A DNA stretch of 64,000 nucleotides from Apostichopus japonicus (Eukaryota > Echinodermata > Holothuroidea > Aspidochirotida > Stichopodidae): positions 2,597,501 through 2,661,500 of the forward strand of contig NC_092576.1 in NCBI RefSeq assembly GCF_037975245.1, given 5' to 3'. The translations under genes and the position numbers were made by a program. Below the pieces are notes generated by a model. The model was not told where the DNA came from and did not search any database. It was given only the letters and a program-made list of their open reading frames with translations. Below, in pieces: positions 47,881 to 60,592 of this stretch (within the stretch, counting starts at the first letter, position 1; every line of letters starts with the position of its first letter).

Positions 47881-49690
47881 TCATGGTCTCTTTAATCTTT
47901 TAATTAATATACCGTTTCTATTGCGAAAACGTTTAATAAAATAGAGGAAATTATGTAGTGGCATATAGAGAAAAGAAAAAGAAAGAAATGTCTACTGCAA
48001 AAACAAACAAACTCATCTTGAGTATAACGAAAGCAGATGTCAGTAGAGGACCGTTTTTAAATTTGTAGTATAATTTTATTTGAATACTGTTAAAATTAAC
48101 AGGAAACCCTTTTAGCTATAGCCATTTCTGAGAAATATGATATAGGAAGGTACAATAAAAATAGGTTTACATGTTATTGCATACCTTTATAAGTCTTAAT
48201 TTGTGATACATTTTAGTCATAGAAGGCCGCAGTTGAAATTTATTGTATTTGTGTCCTGCTTTATTAGTAATATTTCTAATGCATGTTATTACTTTAGATC
48301 AATTCATATGATTTTGTTGTTTGATTCATTAACAGTAAGTATAACACGAATAACTAAAACTGTATCCATTCAGATATTTATACTACCACAAATATTATCA
48401 AGTATTACAGTTAAACAGTACTAATAACAGGCATTAAGGGTTACGCTAAATGGGTAGATTTTTTATTGAAAACAATAATAAAACATAAAACTGGAGTTCG
48501 AAATAATTGCGTATCGTTAGTGCAAACCATTGCTCTTGATATTAATTGACTGAATTATTAAAAACCAATTAACGCCCCAGGCAAAAAAGGAAGTTAACAG
48601 CATTATCCAACTATTGTTGAAGATTAGTAATGTGTATGTAAGCGAGGCCGATTACGGTAAATGTAGAGTTCGGAAGGATACAAACATATACTATGTACAA
48701 CACTGTGAATTATGCGTAACATATATTTAATAAAAAGTACTATGTACAACACTGGAACCGTGCGTAACATATATTAATGAAACGTACTATATAACACCTC
48801 GTGGCCAACTTAACCAGACTTCTCCACAAGCGAGCAAGGGCTCGCCGACAGCTAACATGCATCAGTGAACATAAAGATTAAACTTTTGTTACCAAAATAA
48901 AGGGCATCATTCCTATATCGTCTTAGCATTTCGGATATACAAATGAGGGATAAAGGTTAAGGGTGAGAGTTAACTTTACAATTGAATACAGTCGTTTGTT
49001 TTTTCGTTGTTGGATGTTACATGTATATGATATAAGTTTACAATCATTCTTACGAAAGATATTAAAATCACGGATACTCTCTGTGTCATTGTTATTTAAC
49101 TACCTTCCTATCCAATAATTACTTGATTTTCTGAATATTTTCTTTCTGTATAGTTATACTTGCTGTGATATTAGATCGCATTTCAACATTAAGCAGTATT
49201 ATGATCGTTATAATTGATAACATAGTTACAGTAATACTAATTAATGTTTAGGAAGTAAAAATATGCAAGAGACTTACTCAACGCCAAATGATGTTACATG
49301 TTATATGTGGCCGTTATGTTGTTTATAGGAAGCTAAAAGCACATTTGAAATTTACAAAGTAACAACAAATTATCATTTACATTTTAGTCTGGACAAGAAA
49401 CGGACTTCATTAATGACGACATTAGTGTCTTTATACAATTTCCACATTGTTAAAGAGAATTTCGTGTAGATTGAAAATAGCTATCAGAGTATCAACGGGC
49501 TCTAAAGGTAGATTTTTTCCACTATGTCATATTAGCATAACAAGTTGTGACTGCAGTCGATTTTCTTTATATTTGAAATGCTAGTAGTACAACGTGTAAT
49601 GTTTTATAGGTTATTGTGGAGAAGTCCGCCATTTCAAACGACACGCATGATTCATAAAATTCGAGAAATGTTCATGAAAAAATGACTTAC

Positions 49691-49950
49691 CTAAGATGAA
49701 AGCTGTTCACCGTGTCAGATAGAAATGTGATTATCAAAATGCATAATTGAGATGATGGCAATCATCTCCGTTTACTTGAAAAAAATAGCAATACGGTACG
49801 GCCGGTATTCAGGAAACACTCCTTAATCAAAATGGCGACTGGCTGATTACCAAACGTCTCTGTCATCTTACTGGTTATTGGTTGAGCTCGATGTTCATAT
49901 TTACATATTCGTCAAGTAGTTGTTCAACTTATTTTTATCAGATTTGAAAT
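49691..49950 (-). promoter_or_regulatory. Third copy of NLR promoter and first exon
   Basis: The donor CATCTTAG|GTAAGT at 49,691 on the minus strand and about 240 bp upstream match the copy at 40.7 kb closely, including GAGCTCAACCAATAACCAG. The upstream part is further duplicated in tandem (49,879-50,240). No NLR coding exon follows it. Confidence 0.5.
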
Positions 49951-50240
49951 TTAGACTTTATAACTTTTTATGGTTCATTTATGACTTTTTGCATCAGCGG
50001 GTTGTACTTACATTATGGTGGTGCTAGCATATGGGGTATATTAGGTGATATATTGATATTTTGGTTGAGCTCGATGTTCATATTTACATATTCGTCAAGA
50101 AGTTGTTCAACTTATTTTTATCAGATTTGAAATTTAGACTTTACAACTTTTTATGGTTCATTTATGACTTTTGCATCAGCGGGTTGTGCTTACATTATGG
50201 TGGTGCTAGCATATGGGGCATATTAGGTGATAAAAACCAC
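49879..50240. repeat. 183-bp tandem duplication of promoter-proximal sequence
   Basis: The marker GTTGAGCTCGATGTTCATAT occurs at 49,881 and 50,064, 183 bp apart. The following sequence, down to CATATTAGGTGATA, is repeated with a few changes. Confidence 0.9.
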
Positions 50241-50299
50241 GGTAGTTTATCACCCGCCAGGGTAAAACCTAATACTAATATAGTAAGAAATATCTCGTA

Positions 50300-51375
50300 C
50301 AAACTAAGATAAGGTGTATTGTTGCCAGGAATGAATAACGTTCAGCCTTTACCCTGCACCCATATAATTATAGGCTTCAGTAAATAACGAGTAAGCCTGA
50401 ATAGTACTTCGATGTGTCAACCGAGAAAACAACATATATTTTACATTGAAAGAGAGCAAATAGTAAAACGTAGCGTATCTGTATTTCAAGATTATAGGTG
50501 AAGGGGATTATACACTAGTATATATGCAATTTCGGCCCTCCAAACAAGTGAAGAGATATGTACTGGTTTATTTGCAATTTAGGTACTCCAAAAAAGTGTA
50601 GTGATATGTAAGCTTACTGGTTTTTACAGAATTTAGACCATCCAAACTCCATGAAGTTGAGAGTAAAAACCCGAATAATTTTGTTTTCAGGAAGTGGTTT
50701 AATTCGCAAGAACAGAGCAGAAACCATTGTATGAAGGGCTATGTAGCGGGTATAAGTTCATTCATTTAGTTGCTAGAAAACATGTCAAAAATAGTAACAT
50801 ATTATGAACTACTTTACCCAACGTAACTTCCTGTCAATTCCCAGGTGTGGATCCAAAGGGATGAGGGCCTGCACAACTCCCACCTTGTACACTCCATAAA
50901 CAATTTAAAATGTAGTTATTAGCAACCATCGGCTTCAACGTCCGCAGGACGACATCCACTCTTTTTAATAAATACTGGATACGTCCTTGATTTCCTCAGA
51001 CTTCACAACGCTATTCTATTTGCAATATTCTAGATAATATATCTTCAACCCTTTTCTTACGTCTCTGTACCATTAAAATATGTATTGAGTTGATACGGAT
51101 TGGCATTAACAATATTGTCGTTGTAATTTACGCCATAGAACATGATACCGTAAACAAGGTAATGTACACATTAAAACACTGCGGTAACTTATCTTGGTGG
51201 GAAAATGTAACGATCAAGTTAAGAATTAATTTCTAGTCACAAGATTATAAGCATTTTGTCATTAGAACTACAAAATTAAATGGGAAATTTGTGGATTCAA
51301 ATTATTATCCTAAATATCCTACTGACATGTTGATATTTTAGAAGTGCATTTTAAAGCATTTTACTCATACTCATA
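50300..51375. other. Unassigned sequence
   Basis: No supported gene or repeat was recognised. Confidence 0.5.
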
Positions 51376-51376
51376 C

Positions 51377-51560
51377 CTAGGGGTGTTCTACTTGCAATCA
51401 TTAGGGGTGTAATCATTAGGGGTGTAATCATTAGGGGTGTAATCATTAGGGGTGTAATCATTAGGGGTGTAATCATTAGGGGTGTAATCATTAGGGGTGT
51501 AATCATTAGGGGTGTTAGGGGTGTAATCATTAGGGGTGTTCTACTTGTAATCATTACTCA
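51377..51560. repeat. 15-bp minisatellite TAGGGGTGTAATCAT
   Basis: About ten near-perfect copies of a 15-bp unit, with one shortened unit near 51,512-51,522. Flanking sequence (TTCTACTTG, CTCATACTCATACC) is itself loosely repeated for another 200 bp. The frame across it encodes only MITPL repeats. Confidence 0.95.
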
Positions 51561-53490
51561 TTTTCGTACCAAGGTTTAACTTGACTTTTAGTTATTACAA
51601 TGATGTTGTACTCATGATCATATCACGGGTATTTCTACTTCTATACATTAATCATGTTGTTATTCTCATATTCATACCAATGTTTAATTTGACTTGTAGT
51701 TGTTACAAATGTTGTTGTACACATATTCTATCAAGAGGTTTTCTACTTGAAGTCATTACTCATGACGTTGTACTCACACCACAAGTCTGCTACAGATACA
51801 GTGTAATTTCCACTTCATTAGTTTCAAAATATCGACAGGTCTACCTTCAAGCATTGATCTTAGGAGCAATACATGAAATAGTACTGTGCGTAAAATTACG
51901 GTTCCGAGTGAATGGACTTCATGCCTCAGATTAAGAAAGTAACAACATTAATTTAGGCATGGGACAAGCCTAGTTACTAGTTAAGATTTAAGTGTTGGTC
52001 TAGTACAGTAGAACTATAGAAGCATACTCTTAATACTAGCCTACTTAACCTAGTCATTACCATGGCCTACATAAACTCGCCTACGTTGGATTAGTATTTC
52101 AAATCGCGTGGTAAACGAAACAGAGCATACGGTGTATAGTCGGACAAGAAATATATTGTCTTGGTGGAAGTACATGCTATTTGGATTCACCAGAGGTTAC
52201 ACTCTGGAAATGTTACACAATACGTCATCTGACGTCATAATGCATTAGCAAAATAAGTAACACTGCCTTAATCATTTGTGTAAGTCATAGCTCAGTTAAG
52301 TTCAGCCATTGGGAAATGTAAAAACCTTAGAAGACTGTAGCTGGAAAATTTTGTTTCAAGTTGAGACTTCTGATTTGCTTCAAGTCAGTAGTTGTTTAAG
52401 GTAGAATTAAATCCCTGAAAACTTTTCTTCTTAATTAAGGAGTGGTCAGTAATAAGCTTTGAGTTTCAGAATGACATTTTGTGCAAGGGCAGGGTGCTCA
52501 TGAAAACACAGGAGCGGTCAGATCTTAAATGATATTGTTGTAATGAAATTGAGAATGATTTGCACTTATCCATATTAGTAACTACGTAAAGTTTACACTA
52601 CGTCAGGACAATATTCTATTGCAATCAGTATCACGGTATACGCCCATGCTCTCACCAAACGTAATTGGTACAGGTTTAATATGCTGTTTAAGATGTCATT
52701 TGAATCTAAATTTACCAGAAATAGCGCACAATATCCGAAACTGCAGTGAATTCTCAATTAAAAGCCTCATGGATTTAACTTTACACGTAACACTTCACCT
52801 TAACCTTTTACAGTAGCCCCTTTGGTGCACATTTAGTGCCAGACCTGTTCTAACTGTTTGCCTAAATATGATGCTGATAGAAGGTCATTCGAGTTCAACA
52901 GTGGTCTGGAAAGTCTGGAAACTTTATGAACTTGCATCTGCAATTATTTTTATGATGCATGGCTTTTCTGTTTCCCTATTGCCATATGATTTGACCGTTC
53001 CTGTTTTAGGTGGATGACAGAGTCTCCACTTTCACAAGTGACTATTATATGTCACGACATTCAAATGGGTAATACCTTTGCAATGACCAAGTTATCTGGT
53101 ATTATGTTCTGGTATGACTTCAGGACACACTTTCCTCAGTTGCTCTATCAATTACGTGATTCAATATACAGTATATATTTATAAGGTAAGGAATCACTGC
53201 TGGCTTTCTTATTCTAATTACTATCTGTGAGTTAATTTACTCTGCATATGACTAATCAGCAGTAATTGCTTGTGTATTTTGATCATTTAATCCAAATTGC
53301 TAAACAAGTGCAATTATGTTTTCCTTACCCTGGATCAATAGTCAAGTGCCAGGAAGACTCACTATCAAGAGAAGCTTAAGTGACATCCAGCAAGAAAAGA
53401 AACAACAACTATGTAATGGTTTTCGGATAATATCCTTATTTTAAGATTTAATCGTACTGTTTTTAACCTGACGTCCTTTTTTTCTCCCCT
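51560..53490. other. Mostly unassigned sequence
   Basis: A possible plus-strand exon at 53,010-53,068 (TTTTAG acceptor, GG|GTAATA donor) does not join in phase to the exon at 53,494, so I do not call it. Nothing else was supported. Confidence 0.45.
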
Positions 53491-53493
53491 CAG

Positions 53494-53604
53494 GGCGCCG
53501 TGGTTAGTTTTGTTCCGGTGGTAATCAGCGATTATGTACAGCTTTCTATGCATCAGGGGCTTCGGAAGTACGCTCTGAAAAAGAAGCAGCAAAAGTCGCA
53601 ATGA
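53494..53604 (+). CDS. Candidate terminal exon, function unknown
   Basis: A strong TTTTTTTCTCCCCTCAG acceptor on the plus strand is followed by 36 codons and a TGA. The sequence opens GAVVSFVPVVISDYVQLSMH and ends RKYALKKKQQKSQ. A short hydrophobic stretch followed by a lysine-rich C terminus would suit a membrane-anchored or mitochondrial protein tail. I do not recognise it. Phase 0 entry is assumed because it is the frame that reaches a C terminus of sensible composition. Upstream exons were not identified. Confidence 0.45.
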   Translation, partial: GAVVSFVPVVISDYVQLSMHQGLRKYALKKKQQKSQ

Positions 53605-53794
53605 TTTGCAATCAATCATGCTTGACTTAAATGATCAGAAGAAAGCAATGTAATTTATGTAAAGTGATTAATGTATACGTCTATGTTGTTTCCAACCATG
53701 GCATAAGACGGAATTATGCAAACTTGACCTGAATATGAAATTCATTGCACACTTTTTCATTGGCTTAGGAGAGATGAACAGTTTAGATCATTTA

Positions 53795-53890
53795 GATTTT
53801 TCGCCTGGGATAGAACCCACGACCTCTCATATGCTAGATTTAATAGTTCTGATGTCACCACCTTTAACCACTCGACCTTAGCACTGGCTA
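53795..53890 (-). other. tRNA-like (Leu/Ser class) pseudogene or SINE head
   Basis: The minus strand shows an A-box-like AAGGTCGAGTGGTTAAAGG and a B-box-like GGTCGTGGGTTCTATCCCA, separated by a long variable region as in class II tRNAs. The acceptor stem does not pair convincingly and the B box deviates from GGTTCRANNCC, so a working tRNA is unlikely. Confidence 0.4.
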
Positions 53891-53899
53891 CATATAAAT

Positions 53900-56800
53900 A
53901 TCATCTACCCGTTAATTGCTGTTTTATTCTTTCTAGGATAATCTTTATATGTTATCAAGTATCTTTTCATACATTTGTAGGTCACATATTTTAAAATCTG
54001 ATAAGACTGTTTTTTTTTAAAGTGTTTTGTCAAACTACTCAGTTCTGGAAATTTCAAGTTCGTAATGAAGAACGGATAAGTGGAAAAATACAGAGCAGCA
54101 TGAAGAATAATTCATCATACTTGATCTGTAAGGTGTGTATTGTAATGCTTGTATCTTTAGGATCACATCAGAAAAATCAAATAATATGAATCATAGTGGG
54201 CGTGTGCATGAATATGATGAATGTTTTCAATTTGCAATATGAGACCAGTAATATTTTGATCTGAACTAACGACTTGTTTTGTCCTTTATTTGGTTGTTTG
54301 CTTTCTGACAGTTTTTTACAAGTTGCAATAGCACCTGGATTATTCGGACCACTTGATATTGGATATATGTGTTAGAAATTTTGTACTTGTGTTTATTCAT
54401 GCAAAGTAGGCTACTAACCGGCTTACATAACCCGAGGGCTGCTAACCCCTTATAAAATGCTTCATTCGCACAAAAGTTCGGGCCTCTACTTTGAATTCCC
54501 CTCCCTCACCATTTTTGAAATCATGTGCACGCAACTGTTAATACTCGGATTACCACCTGGAATAGAACTATTAATGGGAGCGTAGCAGGAATTATCATCT
54601 TTCTCGTCACGTTGTAAAACAATAGGAACAAATGCTGTATTTTGCATTATAACAAGTTTGCAAAATGGTGGTCTACTGACTGTGACAGTTTGCAATGTGT
54701 GCAAATCTTCATTTTGATCTACTGTCTACACTCCCGTATAGATTCAGGATCTTGGGCATATCTGTTGGTGTCGTTTGACAATGGTGACGTTATGTTTCGA
54801 TCCCAGTGCTCAGTTCCTTTCGTTCATGGTTGATTTTCACATATCGATTACATTTGTGTCTATAAGGCTTATATTATCCAGTTGTCAGCGTCGTTGTTCA
54901 CTATATTAACCTTGCCTGCAGAGGGGAATGTCTCAACCCATCCCGTTTCCCAGAAGAAATTTTGAAAACACTGCAATCTTCTGGTCTTTCTCGTGTAGCC
55001 AGTAAACATATGCAGTCGAATTACCTATTTAGAGTGTAGCATATCATTTGAGAACTGGCATGTGATTGTATAACGCATCCTCGAGATAAATTAAATCAAG
55101 GTAAGCTTAGGTCAATTTGAGCTATGAGTCACCTGCCTTTACAAGGATACAACACACAAGCGCATCAAAATGAATACAACGCACAGAATTCTCCTGCAAT
55201 ACTCAGGGTAAATACTACTTATTCACCATACAGTGAAGATGAATTAAAAGACGGAGTACACAAATCAAGAATAATCAATGAAAGTCATTAAAATGTAAAA
55301 CGCATGTTCTACTCAGTCTACTAATGCAGGAGGGGCGCCAAACTCATCCGTGCAGAACGGACCCTCAGCCTACGAGTTTAGGAGTGGAGGGTGCATCAAA
55401 TACTCCGTCTGAATTCAGGTCACAGGACCATGAGTGTGTGTGTGGGGGGGGGGGGGTGGGGTTCCGGCGTCTAACAAGCTCTCCTTAGGGCGTCGTCTAA
55501 TGAAAACATCGAACAGTCTCTCAGTAAGAAGTCAACTTAACCAATATCAGCTAAGTAATGTTTGATAATTACTTCCTAATAATATTCTAGCCTACAGCTC
55601 GTCTCTACTGCAAATTTATGGCCGCTTGGGTGTCTTGGTGAATTGTAGAGTTGCTTGCAAACTTAGGTGTTTGTAGCGATTTTAGAACAAAGATAAACTG
55701 TGACAGAAACGGGGGTGGAGTATACACCAGTCACACCCCTGGGTCCACGCCTGCCCCTCAAACACCCTTCTAGAGATCAAAACACAACCAGGATTTGCCT
55801 CCAGCAAACTGTAATCTGTATAGTCAGCTAGTCATGAAATGACTCATAGTTCAAATTAAATAAGGAAGAATAAAGCTCGCTCGGCCAAGGAAATAACTTC
55901 ACCATTAAACCCGCTGCAGTTTGTCAACATCATTGTTCTGGTGTAACGAACAACTTTGAAACTATACGTCACAATGTTTTAACATTGTGGCAATATTCTT
56001 CTTGGTGCTGATAACACCGTGTTGTCGAGATGCTAGGACGTTAAATTGCAAATGTAATCGAATATGTTCTGTAAACAAATTATGAAAATATGGTTGTTTT
56101 GTATTTACCTGCCATAGCAACCATGTTGTCACAAAATTTATCATAACAGAAACTACAGTATCAAAAACCTCTCAAATATTTCGATCATAGTCTACTAGAA
56201 ATAGTGACACTACCTCCTCAAATACTTTTATTTAATGCTAGAAAGAAAAACAGAAACGAAAAATATGAAGTACGCAATACGTTCGATTCGTTTAAATCAT
56301 TTTATTTTATTCTAAAGCACAATTTTAGTTTGTGAACAAGATATATTACTTGATTTGGAAATAATTATAACAGAGGTTAACTTTATTAAGTTACTGATTA
56401 TACTCCGACCCGTAGCGAGCCCGGGCTTCAGGGATGTGCATTCCCCATCTCTCTCCCCTATGTTACGATCATGTATAAAACTACTGCACAAGTTACATGA
56501 CATGGGTATTGAGCTACTGCTTTAACTGTTGGTCACCCTTTAACTCAAAATGCATAGCAACGGGTCTGAGTACACGACATTTACATGAAAGCTGCATTTT
56601 TACGGAAGGTTCTAACTTTCTACCAGTCTGAGCAGTTCGTCTTGTAAGATTTATGAACTAAAATGGCTGTATGCTGCCTTGTATTGGCTCCATTACGACT
56701 CAAATTTTTGGAGGATTACGAAAGTGGCAAATGCTGATATATAAGTGAAGTTATGATCTCAAATTTATTGTAGAACTTTTCCAATAAGTTTACGAGCAAT

Positions 56801-59470
56801 GATCCTTAGACAGTCGGGACTACAACCAGTTTGTATAAAAGTAAGTACAAAACGCAAAATTTTACATGAAGGATATCATGTCCAATAAGAAAGTAATTAT
56901 ATCGATATTTAGCTCTAGTAATTGATTAATAATTATATGTTCAGCAAGTATGTTATCAAGTTCACTGCGAAATTCAATACAATTGAATCCTTAATTAAAA
57001 ATAATTAAAAAGTGCTGACATTGAAGAAAAGTGTTGCAAAATATCTTTGCAGTATTTTAATTGATCATAATGTAACTTCAATTAACCATAATAATATCAA
57101 GCACTCTGGAACTTTTGAAATTATTATCTTCCTCGATCTTGAAAAAAACAACAAAGGAAAACGCTTTTACGTACTGAAACTATAGTAGACGTTTATTAAA
57201 AAGAATATTAGTTGCGCTGAAAATCTCTATATATTTATAACATTATTGCATTTTTTAACGTCGTTATTGAAACGCTATAAAGAGAAGCACAACATTGTTA
57301 GCTATATTTTATTAATTATATAATAACTTCCAATTATATCGAATAATATTTAGTGCACTGGAATATTCATCTTTTCAATACTGATTTTTCCAATAGTAGA
57401 TGTAACCTCTCTAAGACCTTCCAAATTACTTCAAAGTGAAAGCGAGTGCTAAGTTAAATCATAACGATACATATACAAATATAAGCCTTATTCAAATTAA
57501 TACTGGGATTAATACCATTCGTAGCGATACTTTTTTATTTATTTATCTTTTTTTTGCAGAGCATGGTTTACTGCTTTCATTGAAACTGTAAACAGTGCCA
57601 CAATTTCGTTCGTTTCCGTTATTAATTATAATATCTTTACATTAAAACGAATGATACGAAGTGCAATTGTTACTGGCTAAACTAACTAAAGCTTTCAAAA
57701 GTAGCTCCATCCTCCCATCTATCATTCTTAATATTCCAAACTATTGAGATGCGCTAAGTTAGACAAGGAAAATGTTTTAAAAACAAAGCTATATACAGCA
57801 CCATGATTTCTTAAGTCAATGTTATTAATGATAATATGCGTGTTTTGAAAAAAATAACATAACGTCAGCACTGATATTTCCAACTATGTAATTTCTTTGA
57901 AAGGTCAACACTACTGACGTGGAATTACAACATGTTCATATTACTAAACGTTTCACCTTTGACATTGGAAATTATTACTAAATATTACGTAGCATATACG
58001 TTACACAATAAAATGGCCAAATGGAAAGCTATGTACAAACACAACTTCTTTAGATATTGTAATAATTTATATTATGCTGTTATTAACATGGTATAGTCTT
58101 CTGACATTTTAAAGATGAATAATTTTCTTTAAAGGACTCAAGTTACTAAAAGTTACAAAAGTAAGCGTACAGTCTTTCTGTATATCTCTTACTCTGTAAG
58201 TTTCGAACCTGTTCCAAACTATCAAGAAATGACACATTAGATCATGAAATTAGAAAGTTTTTGGAAATCCTTGGTGGATAGATGGTATGACATATGCTTC
58301 TCAAAGCTGTATAATGAATGGCAATCATTTGACCATCTACTATATTTAGATAAGAGAGTAAATTTAAACCTTGCATATGACTAAACTAAATGGTGTATAA
58401 AGCACCTGGATTGTTATTGAAAGTGAATAGTTATATAGTAAATGGATCTTCTAAAGGATGAATAAGTTGTAGTAAAGGTTGATTTATTAAAAGTTACCTT
58501 TACAAAAAGTATCGTAATCCACCACGCATTAATTTTGTAAGCAAGATCACAATCTGCTTTTCTGATAAGTAGCTATGTGCACACCTTGCCATGTAATTTA
58601 CAATCCCCATTTTTCCACATTTTCCCCCGTTTTTTGGGGTACAGGTGGGAACACTTTACTAGTTAAAAAATATTCGTCGTAGAACAAATGCAGAAAGAAT
58701 TAAGTTTCCCTGCAGGTCGGAAATTATTTATACTGTTACCTTTCCATTCACGATATATAAGACTATTGACAAATTACAAATTCTCTTCTGTAATACAAAA
58801 ATGTTGATTTTCGAGTCAACTTGGCTGTTGGCATTCATATTTATATTTTACTGATACCTTTAAATAGATAACAACTCACATAAACCAAAATAAAATACAT
58901 CGTGGAAAAATATGTAAAATGATTTCAAAGCACTGATTACATTCACCACATTAACAATAATAATTAAATTCAACAGTGATTAATTGTAATTAATTTTCTA
59001 CAGTTAATTTATCTTATATTATTAATTTATAAATCTATCTACAGGTAATATTATATGAGGATCTATCTGCAAGTTTTAACAATCGAATGTTCCTTACTCT
59101 ATCTTTTCTATCAACTTACTATGCATTACAGGGTTCCAGTGTAATTGGAAGCAGTAAGGCCATGTAGACCTGCATCAAACATTAAGTGGCAGGTTATGTT
59201 TAGCAGCACAATATTATAGAAAATATATAAAAATGATATTAGTGACTTGATACCTTCAGTGCATCTCTTAGCCAGTTTCCATTAAAGTATTTGTAATTTT
59301 AATGTCTTTCAATGTGTTACTGTAACTCAAGTTCATCTACAGAATATAGGTGAATGCAGCAAGTTCACACAAAAATAGTTCTTATCATTTCCGCTACTTT
59401 GAGACTCATAGAGCTAATCATTACGATGGTCCAAAATACAACCTTGCTAAGACTGCGTCCTTAACATATA
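53900..59470. other. Gene-poor AT-rich stretch
   Basis: No supported exon was found. It includes a GT-rich then poly-G run at about 55,435-55,460. Sequence from 56,900 to 59,100 is particularly AT-rich and featureless to the eye. Confidence 0.5.
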
Positions 59471-59474
59471 TACT

Positions 59475-59747
59475 TTGATTCACATGAAACGACAAGAGAA
59501 TTTGAAGATGCTAAGAATGGTCAGACTTGGAGAAAAGGTAACCCTCTGTGAGATTCATGTTGTCCAGGAGAAATTTGCGATTGTTTATCTCGATAATCAA
59601 GAACGACCTAAAAACAACGAGCAGAGACGCTGTCGGCTACATCGGCTTATGTTCTTAGGAGGCATTGTTTGTCAGTTGCCAGGCTTGGTTGCTGTTAAGA
59701 AAATAAAGGGAAAGACACATGTGTCAAAAGATGACATAATTTGTTAA
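59475..59747 (+). CDS. Small open reading frame, doubtful
   Basis: A 90-codon frame opens MIHMKRQENLKMLRMVRLGE and ends KKIKGKTHVSKDDIIC. It is basic and has a plausible beta-rich stretch (KVTLCEIHVVQEKFAIVYLD), which gives it a more protein-like composition than its surroundings. No splice signals, paralogue or recognised motif was found. It may be a fragment of a mobile-element protein or chance. Confidence 0.3.
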   Translation: MIHMKRQENLKMLRMVRLGEKVTLCEIHVVQEKFAIVYLDNQERPKNNEQRRCRLHRLMFLGGIVCQLPGLVAVKKIKGKTHVSKDDIIC

Positions 59748-59749
59748 GA

Positions 59750-60315
59750 GCTGTTCTAAATGATTCAGGTTGCTTATTATGGCTATTCAATCTAGGCTGG
59801 TAGCATTTCTAGTACTTCATATTTTAGAACATTAATATAAAATGGTTTCAACATAAAAAAATTCTCATATTGATCTCTATCCATTCAAACCATAATGTTC
59901 TTGTTCGAATCTTTTATGTTTAGGGTTAATTTTCTTTTGATATTTGTTATAGAGAAGGGGATGGGGTGGTGTGGGGGTCGTGATCATTGTACTTTGTATT
60001 TATTTCTCACTTTGATTTGATTTATTTATAAAAAAGTACAAAACAAGACACATGGTGTAGAGATAACACAGAAAAGTCTGCCCAGCAGACCTAATTCCTC
60101 TTTGTCCCTCAGTGTACACAATGATTCCTCAGATTTTGTATTTTAATATCCTCATGTCATTCATCGTGATTTTCATTAGTAGGTATTTTAAATAATTTGA
60201 GAAACATAAATTGCAATATGTTCATTAATTCTGAGTGATTGGTGGAATGCCAAATAAGGATTCTCTAAAATGTACATTTACACATGAAATATATCAAACT
60301 TTAGTTGTTTGCAAT
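59750..60315. other. Unassigned sequence
   Basis: No gene was supported. Around 60,012-60,090 a segment with TTTGATTTATTTATAAAAAA and ACAAGACACATGGTG may be the 3' end of a repeat, but no second copy was found in the window. Confidence 0.45.
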
Positions 60316-60319
60316 TTGG

Positions 60320-60592
60320 ATGACTTACATCATTGAACATTGCACTTTTCGAGTTCATTATATGACATAGTAGTCTTATATCAGGACACTTAGTGAATCG
60401 ATTCATTTAGAGTCTGAAACTTTCGAAAGCTTAAATCAAAGTATTGACCGTAGATTTTGATGAACATTGCAGCATTAGATTTTATTTCAAGATAACGTTA
60501 TAGTAATAATGCAAGGGCAAGTGATAAATCGCTCCATTTAGGGTTTGTTTCGTCTAGTTTAAGGGGCAAATATAGTGAGTGTTAATATACCT
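60320..60592. repeat. Partial third copy of the cassette intron
   Basis: This matches positions 526-798, with shared ATGACTTACATCAT, CATTTAGAGT.TGAAAC and GACCGTAGATTTTG. It lies on the far side of the M exon compared with its position in the left copy. The right-hand cassette lacks this segment at the expected place (about 62,540-62,590). A further, now partial, cassette unit probably lay here. Confidence 0.65.

Larger units (their letters stand above)
47885..50290. repeat. Segmental duplication, copy 2 (holds the empty transposon site)
   Basis: This matches copy 1 at 33,715-34,157 plus 39,841-41,830. At 48,355-48,356 the sequence CGAATAACTAAAACTGTATCC runs straight across the place where copy 1 has the 5.7-kb element, with one TA. 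A 49-bp tandem repeat (48,686-48,800, markers CTATGTACAACACTG at 48,691 and 48,740) lies in sequence unique to this copy. Confidence 0.88.

Noticed and set aside
51351-51554. MITPL-repeat frame
   Set aside because: It is the translation of the 15-bp minisatellite.
53010-53180. Plus-strand frame after a TTTTAG acceptor (SPLSQVTIICHD...)
   Set aside because: Two competing frames exist and neither joins in phase to the exon at 53,494. It was not counted as a gene.
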